Part shown: piece after piece, positions 6,690 through 10,167 of the stretch
Position numbering within the stretch: position 1 is the stretch's first letter
Layout of the letters: every line of letters begins with the position of its first letter
Source: Ochromonadaceae sp. CCMP2298
Taxonomy: Eukaryota > Sar > Synurophyceae > Ochromonadales > Ochromonadaceae
Reading direction: 5' to 3'
Assembly: GCA_026770595.1 (NCBI GenBank)
Contig: MU634793.1
Coordinates: 1-10,167 of the forward strand
Length of the DNA stretch: 10,167 bases
The notes under the pieces: generated by a model
The model's input: the letters and a program-made list of their open reading frames with translations, nothing else
Databases searched by the model: none
What the model was told of the DNA's origin: nothing
Made by a program: the position numbers and the translations under genes

Positions 6690-6734
6690 CGTTTGATAAG
6701 AGGATGAGAAAATAGTGGAGACGCCGGGTTAATC

Positions 6735-7010
6735 TTACATTGACGCGTCTTCCCTAAGCTCGCCTAAGTCTAACTCGTGGTAATGAAACCCCCACGTCTC
6801 GATGAGAGTCATGACCTCATCACAAGAAAGTCCACACAACGTTCTCATATATTCTTCACCGCGCACCGCCTCACACACTTGCATCAACAGCCCCCATAAT
6901 CCCTCGTGAAATGCTTCGTCGGTGCAGTCTGCTTCAGTGTTAAAATCCAGTCGTCTGGAAAACGACATCCGGCGACGGTAACTTGTGATAGAAATACGAA
7001 CGCAAAACAT
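6735..7010 (-). CDS. Small acidic protein, unknown function
   Basis: A 91-residue protein with a short basic N-terminus (SYRRRMSFSRR) and an acidic remainder (TEADCTDEAFHEGLWGLL, GLSCDEVMTLIE, LDLGELREDASM). No family is recognised. Two ATGs are possible: 7010, directly abutting a GT/AC microsatellite, and 6968, which would give 77 residues; neither has a strong start context. The size and tandem arrangement with the F-box-like gene suggest co-regulated accessory genes. Confidence 0.45.
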   Translation of the reverse strand: MFCVRISITSYRRRMSFSRRLDFNTEADCTDEAFHEGLWGLLMQVCEAVRGEEYMRTLCGLSCDEVMTLIETWGFHYHELDLGELREDASM

Positions 7011-7026
7011 GTGTGTGTGTGTGTGT
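7011..7026. repeat. (GT)8 microsatellite
   Basis: Eight uninterrupted GT dinucleotides immediately 5' of the ATG at 7010 of the minus-strand gene. Length changes here would alter the leader or promoter spacing of that gene. Confidence 0.9.
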
Positions 7027-7027
7027 T

Positions 7028-7114
7028 CTACTCTTTAAGCCGAGATTTTTTTTCTAAGCACACATACGCGTCAGCCCCATAACCTAAAACAAAGTCGTCG
7101 GGAAAATCGTTCAT
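7028..7114 (-). CDS. Possible 28-residue ORF or gene fragment
   Basis: An ATG at 7114 opens a short acidic frame beginning MNDFPDDFVLGYGADAYVCL and ending after EKKS at a TAG (7028-7030). It includes an A8 run (plus-strand T run 7046-7053), where a slip would change the C-terminus. It could be a true microprotein, the remnant of a longer gene, or chance. Confidence 0.2.
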   Translation of the reverse strand: MNDFPDDFVLGYGADAYVCLEKKSRLKE

Positions 7115-7151
7115 TCCAACTTTCTTACCCCCCCTTACCCCCCAAAACGAA

Positions 7152-7402
7152 TGCAGGCGCGAGCCTTGGGGACAGGCGCGAGCAGGCGCGAGCAGCGGGG
7201 GTGGAGCGAGCAGCAGGGGCAGCAGGGGCAGCGGGGACAGCGGGGGCAGCGGGGACTGCGGGGACAGCGGGGACTGCCGGGGCAGCGGGGGCAACACCAC
7301 TCCGCCCTATACCCCTTTCGGGGTTAGGTCTCACCTAGCAGTGGGGGCAGCGCGAGCAGCAGGGGTGGCGCGAGCAGCGCGAGCAGCGGGGACAGCGGGG
7401 GC
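7152..7402. repeat. G-rich minisatellite (9-base units)
   Basis: Imperfect tandem units of the form gcagcgggg, acagcgggg and gcgagcagc fill 7152-7292 and 7331-7402, interrupted by a unique 40-base segment. The plus strand is strongly G-over-C with many runs of four or five G. A C-rich ttacccccccttacccccc-like tract lies just to the left (about 7126-7143). On the minus strand the units read as Pro/Ala/Val or, in another frame, Cys/Arg/Pro repeats. Such arrays are typical of eukaryotic chromosomal DNA. Confidence 0.85.
7306..7328. other. Hairpin inside the minisatellite
   Basis: ACCCC (7311-7315) and GGGGT (7320-7324) flank a TTTC loop; with one bulged base at 7310 the stem continues with CCTA pairing TAGG. 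It lies just past the alternative stop at 7335 of the spliced minus-strand gene. Confidence 0.5.
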
Positions 7403-7437
7403 GGATCAAAAAACCAGAAAAGTGTACTGTGACAAGA

Positions 7438-8547
7438 CTACTGCCGTGCGCCACACCTGTAGGGTGAAGCAAGAAGAGTTATGAAAGGTGGAAAGCAAAA
7501 AACCCAAACTCCCACCCGAACATTTGCGTTCATACCTCCTCCGAGGTACGCTTTTGCCAGCTCTTCTATGTCCCGATAGACCTTCGAGACCTGCTTGGGG
7601 GTGCTGATGGATCCTCTCTGAAACTTCTCCTTCTTCTCGAGCTTGACGATACTATTAAGCGCGGTCAGGTTGAAGGCCGAGCTAGTATCCATCAAGAAAG
7701 CGATGCGTTTAGCGCTGAAGTCTACGCGCAGGCTCTGCTTCATCTTGGCCGTAAGCTGTGCCTGCAAGGAGGGGCGCACGAATAGAGCGAACTCGATGAA
7801 GCCGTGGAGCTGCTTCTCCAGCTTGCGACAAGCACGCAGCTTGGCCGGGGCGTCCATGGCTGCGTCGTAGATGGCCGCGCCCTCCACCTTTCCCTGTGTG
7901 GGCCGGGAGCTGCGAATTGCTTTCGTTCGTGGAAGAATTTGGTTCTGAAACGTCATAATTCCCCAAAGCGTGCGCACATACCCCTCCACTTTGGACATAA
8001 GGTTGCCAGATCGCCGATCCTGAATGCCTGCACGCAACGACTCGACTGTGCTCTCGTCCAAGATACCCACCTCTAGCAGGGACCACAGAATCGACTCAAT
8101 ATCCTCGTTCAGGGGTACCAGGAACGAAGTCAGGAACGCTTTGTATGCTTCGCCCCCTTGTTGGAGTTTCTGCGCGGCGCCCAACTGATCCTTCAGTCGC
8201 CTATTTTGCTGCTTTAGACATCTCACCTCGACTTCATGTTTTTCAGACTTCTTCCGAGCCTTCTCCGAAGCCTTTTTTTTAACACCGCGCACCTGTTTCG
8301 TCAGCTCCTTAATCATCGCTGTCTTTGGGGTTAATAGGGCAGCTGCTGTCGTCACCGCTACCACCGCCGGTGTGGCAGCCACCATTGCTGGTGTCGCAGG
8401 GGTTCCAGGCGGCGTTCCAGGCTGTGTTCCAGGCTGCGTTACAGGCTGCGTTCCAGGCGGATAATACTCTACCCCGCTCAGTATAGCGTGGTCATGACTC
8501 TTATAAACTGACTTTTTTCTCGCTCCAAATGTGGAATACCTGCCCAT
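7438..8547 (-). CDS. Unrecognised coiled-coil protein, probable intron near 3' end
   Basis: A 369-residue unspliced frame. The open frame extends to 8589 only through a TTG; the ATG at 8547 has a good eukaryotic context (CCAAAATGG) and is preferred. Order: basic N-terminus (GRYSTFGARKKS), Pro-Gly-Thr repeats (about residues 30-52), an Ala/Val/Thr-rich linker, a strongly basic coiled coil (about 77-127, including KELTKQVRGVKKKASEKARK and LKQQNRRLKDQL), then a long helical domain. The last 34 codons look non-coding and match an intron (7457-7535); splicing would move the stop to 7335-7337 and give about 377 residues. The basic coiled coil suggests nucleic-acid binding, but no family was recognised. 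It may be a host gene or a late accessory gene of the element. Confidence 0.55.
   Translation of the reverse strand: MGRYSTFGARKKSVYKSHDHAILSGVEYYPPGTQPVTQPGTQPGTPPGTPATPAMVAATPAVVAVTTAAALLTPKTAMIKELTKQVRGVKKKASEKARKKSEKHEVEVRCLKQQNRRLKDQLGAAQKLQQGGEAYKAFLTSFLVPLNEDIESILWSLLEVGILDESTVESLRAGIQDRRSGNLMSKVEGYVRTLWGIMTFQNQILPRTKAIRSSRPTQGKVEGAAIYDAAMDAPAKLRACRKLEKQLHGFIEFALFVRPSLQAQLTAKMKQSLRVDFSAKRIAFLMDTSSAFNLTALNSIVKLEKKEKFQRGSISTPKQVSKVYRDIEELAKAYLGGGMNANVRVGVWVFCFPPFITLLASPYRCGARQ
7457..7535 (-). other. Probable spliceosomal intron (79 bases)
   Basis: Read on the minus strand, the donor is GAG|GTATGA and the acceptor is a pyrimidine-rich CTTCACCCTACAG|GT. A branch-point-like TTTCATAAC lies roughly 20-25 bases before the acceptor. 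The length is 79 bases, not a multiple of three, so splicing changes the frame and replaces the unconvincing C-terminal tail of the unspliced ORF. Confidence 0.55.
8402..8461 (-). repeat. Five 12-base tandem units encoding Pro-Gly-Thr repeats
   Basis: Five units of the form gttccaggc-ggc/tgc/tgt run head to tail (starting at 8402, 8414, 8426, 8438 and 8450). They keep the frame of the minus-strand gene and encode four-residue PGT(Q/P) units, a flexible linker. Unit number probably varies between alleles. Confidence 0.8.
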
Positions 8548-8589
8548 TTTGGCAGGCTGCCGCTGGCCCGCCACCGCAGAAATATGCAA

Positions 8590-9364
8590 AATCTACCGGT
8601 GCACGAATCTGGCCCACCAAGAAGAGTCCTCGAAATGTGAATAGATCAGATTGATGAGCACATCGAGTTCTCCCTTGCGAAGCGAGCTTATGTGCGGAGA
8701 CGAAGTGGACGGGGTCTAGATTCTAGCCAACAATCGGCAGACCAAAAATTTTCTCCGCTGATCAACCTGTCATTACGAAGCAGTACTAAAGAGGCTCTTC
8801 GCATTATAACCCTGTATTTAGAACTGGGTCTTAGTACCCTCAGCCAGAATTCTCTGCACCAATAGGTGGCGATATTTTTGGCAGGGAAAAATGTTTCAGG
8901 GGAACGCACCAATTTCCGGGGAAGGGGCTCGATGCGCCACCTCCAACCTTTCTTCCTGTGGGCCCTTCACTTGCCCCTTCACAGGCTCCCTAGCCCCTGA
9001 CACAACCGACAAAAAAGCCAAAACGGCTTTTATGCGGAGGATTTTTCAAAAGTCGGCTTTTCGCAAAATTTCGGCTGGGTTCCCTGGGAACAGGGATCTC
9101 GTCGTGACGGACAAACTTTTGCGTCCAGATTTTGTGGGTTTTGGGCCCTCTCGAAGCATCAAAACCCAGCAAACTGCCACAAACTTTTTAGCACCCTCGG
9201 GATCAATTCCCATGCTCTCAGTATACTTTAACCGAGTACACTATGAAGTAACCGATATAGATCTGCACTCGACGCCACTGAGTCACTCTTCGATCGATCA
9301 GACTCCGCGGTGCCTTCGCTGCTCGAACAAGGTTCTCAGCTCTCGCACAATCGTGTTCTGAGGC
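8590..9364. other. Non-coding stretch with short inverted repeats
   Basis: No convincing gene was found on either strand; the open frames present (for example 8688-8912 minus and 8891-9361 plus) have no family-like text and irregular composition. Visible structure: GTACTAAAGA (8783-8792) against TCTTAGTAC (8829-8837); AAAAGCC (9013-9019) against GGCTTTT (9025-9031) with a 5-base loop; and a 13-base palindrome GTTCCC-T-GGGAAC (9079-9091). The stretch likely contains the junction between the virus-like block and host repeats, but no terminal inverted repeat or target-site duplication could be recognised. Confidence 0.5.
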
Positions 9365-9594
9365 TTGCTGCTGTCATCTTGGCGTATGTACGCCATCTTC
9401 TCTCCCGCCGTTCGGGAGGCGGCTGTCGAGGAGGAGATGGAGCTGAAGGAGCTGGGTGCTGTTGTAGAAGAGCCTCGAATGCCGCGACGATCAGGACGAT
9501 CCGCTACATCACGACCAGGACTTGCGGGCCCCATCTCAACTGAGGAAGTTGAAATGGTTGTAGGGGAACGGGTTTCTCTTGGGTCCAACTCTAG

Positions 9595-10167
9595 GACCTT
9601 TGTCCTCACAAAGAAAATGAAGCCTCCGGAGAAGTCGGTCAGATCTGTGGAGAGGGTGGTCGCCAAGAATTCTTCGGAAAGTGTTCGTGTGAAGAAGAAG
9701 CTCAACATGAAGGAGAAGCACATACCTACTTACTGGAGGGAGACGGGGCCACCTCACTGATAGCCTATGACCAGATTATGCGCTTGGATAGGTGGTTCCG
9801 CACACACATGCCCAACATGACCTTTCCTGGACTGGATCTAGCTATTGGCGCACACGCATTATTCCTCGTGAATGTACAACACCAGCACGGAGGCGACGTG
9901 GCAGCTGCTATGCAGGCAGTGGTACAGCAGTGCAGAGTTATGGTGGAGCCGGCAGTACAGTATTTTAATTCCAGGATCTTCGTCAAACTGGCTAAGGATG
10001 TAGAGCTGTTTAAGAGGCTGAGGTTCTGCAATCCGTATGTTGTGCGGCGCTTGGCGGCTGGAGGTGGGGGGGTAGATGAAGATGCCGTAGTAAATGCCTT
10101 CAATGCGCTAGGTAGACTAGATGCGGCTGATATCCCAGGACTTCGTGAGGAACTGCCTCGTTACATA
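9595..10167 (+). CDS. Partial hAT-like transposase or derived gene (runs off the right end)
   Basis: One frame is open from just after a stop at 9592-9594 to the window edge (191 codons, no stop). The part from about 9763 reads like real protein: YDQIMRLDRWFRTHMPNMTF, then a helical QHGGDVAAAMQAVVQQC segment, LFKRLRFCNPYVVRRL and GLREELPRYI at the edge. From memory, the combination of an F..AR.F.P block followed by a short acidic helix and L..ELP.Y(L/I) occurs just upstream of the dimerisation region in many hAT-type transposases of protists, sponges and algae. The first in-frame ATG is 9778. An overlapping plus-strand frame (9365-9760) may be an earlier exon or the same gene before a frameshift. 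No DDE residues can be placed. Confidence 0.4.

Noticed and set aside
7126-7143. C-rich ttaccccccc-type tract as a telomere-like repeat
   Set aside because: There are only two irregular units, which is too few to call telomeric.
7125-7334. Pro/Ala/Val repeat frames on the minus strand of the minisatellite
   Set aside because: Tandem repeats of 9-base units stay open by construction; there is nothing protein-like outside the repeat.
8891-9361. 156-codon plus-strand frame
   Set aside because: It has no recognisable domain, runs through the inverted-repeat region and has irregular composition.
9298-9760. Overlapping open frames on both strands (141 codons minus, 131 codons plus)
   Set aside because: Neither shows family motifs and both are open over the same bases, so I could not decide; the plus frame may be an upstream part of the hAT-like gene.
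1-10167. tRNA, rRNA or CRISPR array
   Set aside because: No cloverleaf, conserved rRNA segment or regularly spaced repeat-spacer pattern was seen on either strand.

Overview
The window reads as a stretch of eukaryotic (probably protist or algal) DNA carrying a block of genes from a polinton-like or related DNA virus, followed by host-type sequence. The viral assignment rests on an A32-like genome-packaging ATPase (3600-4328), a large fibre-like protein with phage/giant-virus tail-fibre motifs (209-2407), two tandem paralogous ~192-residue proteins that look like small jelly-roll virion proteins (2404-3581), and a set of short, tightly packed, non-overlapping or just-overlapping genes. The eukaryotic setting rests on a textbook GT-AG intron (7457-7535), simple-sequence repeats, and a partial hAT-like transposase frame running off the right end (9595-10167). 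No double jelly-roll major capsid protein, DNA polymerase, integrase or protease gene is visible, so this is at most part of an element.

Layout, left to right. 1-208: remains of the 5' part of the fibre gene, in shifting frames. 209-2407 (+): fibre. 2404-2985 (-) and 3003-3581 (-): the paralogous pair. 3600-4328 (+): packaging ATPase, divergent from the pair across only 18 bases. 4353-4715 (+): small glycine/alanine-rich amphipathic protein, reminiscent of membrane-active minor virion proteins. 4744-5148 (+): charged coiled-coil protein. 5145-5876 (-): arginine-rich, proline-rich protein with a C2H2-like zinc-finger pattern. 5915-6307 (+): small helical protein, perhaps once longer (to 6414). 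6411-6689 (-): F-box-like small protein. 6735-7010 (-): small acidic protein. 7011-7026: GT microsatellite. 7150-7402: G-rich minisatellite with a hairpin. 7335/7438-8547 (-): unrecognised coiled-coil gene with a probable intron. 8590-9360: non-coding sequence with short inverted repeats. 9595-10167 (+): partial hAT-like transposase.

Working together, 209-5876 looks like a virion morphogenesis module: attachment fibre, small capsid or vertex proteins, packaging motor, a membrane-active peptide and a basic core-type protein. Two genes share a CTATATAA box just upstream of the ATG, and three convergent gene junctions meet in a 4-base stop-codon overlap. Frameshifts in the fibre 5' end and possibly in the 5915 gene suggest an integrated copy that has begun to decay, although sequencing or assembly error cannot be excluded from one sequence.
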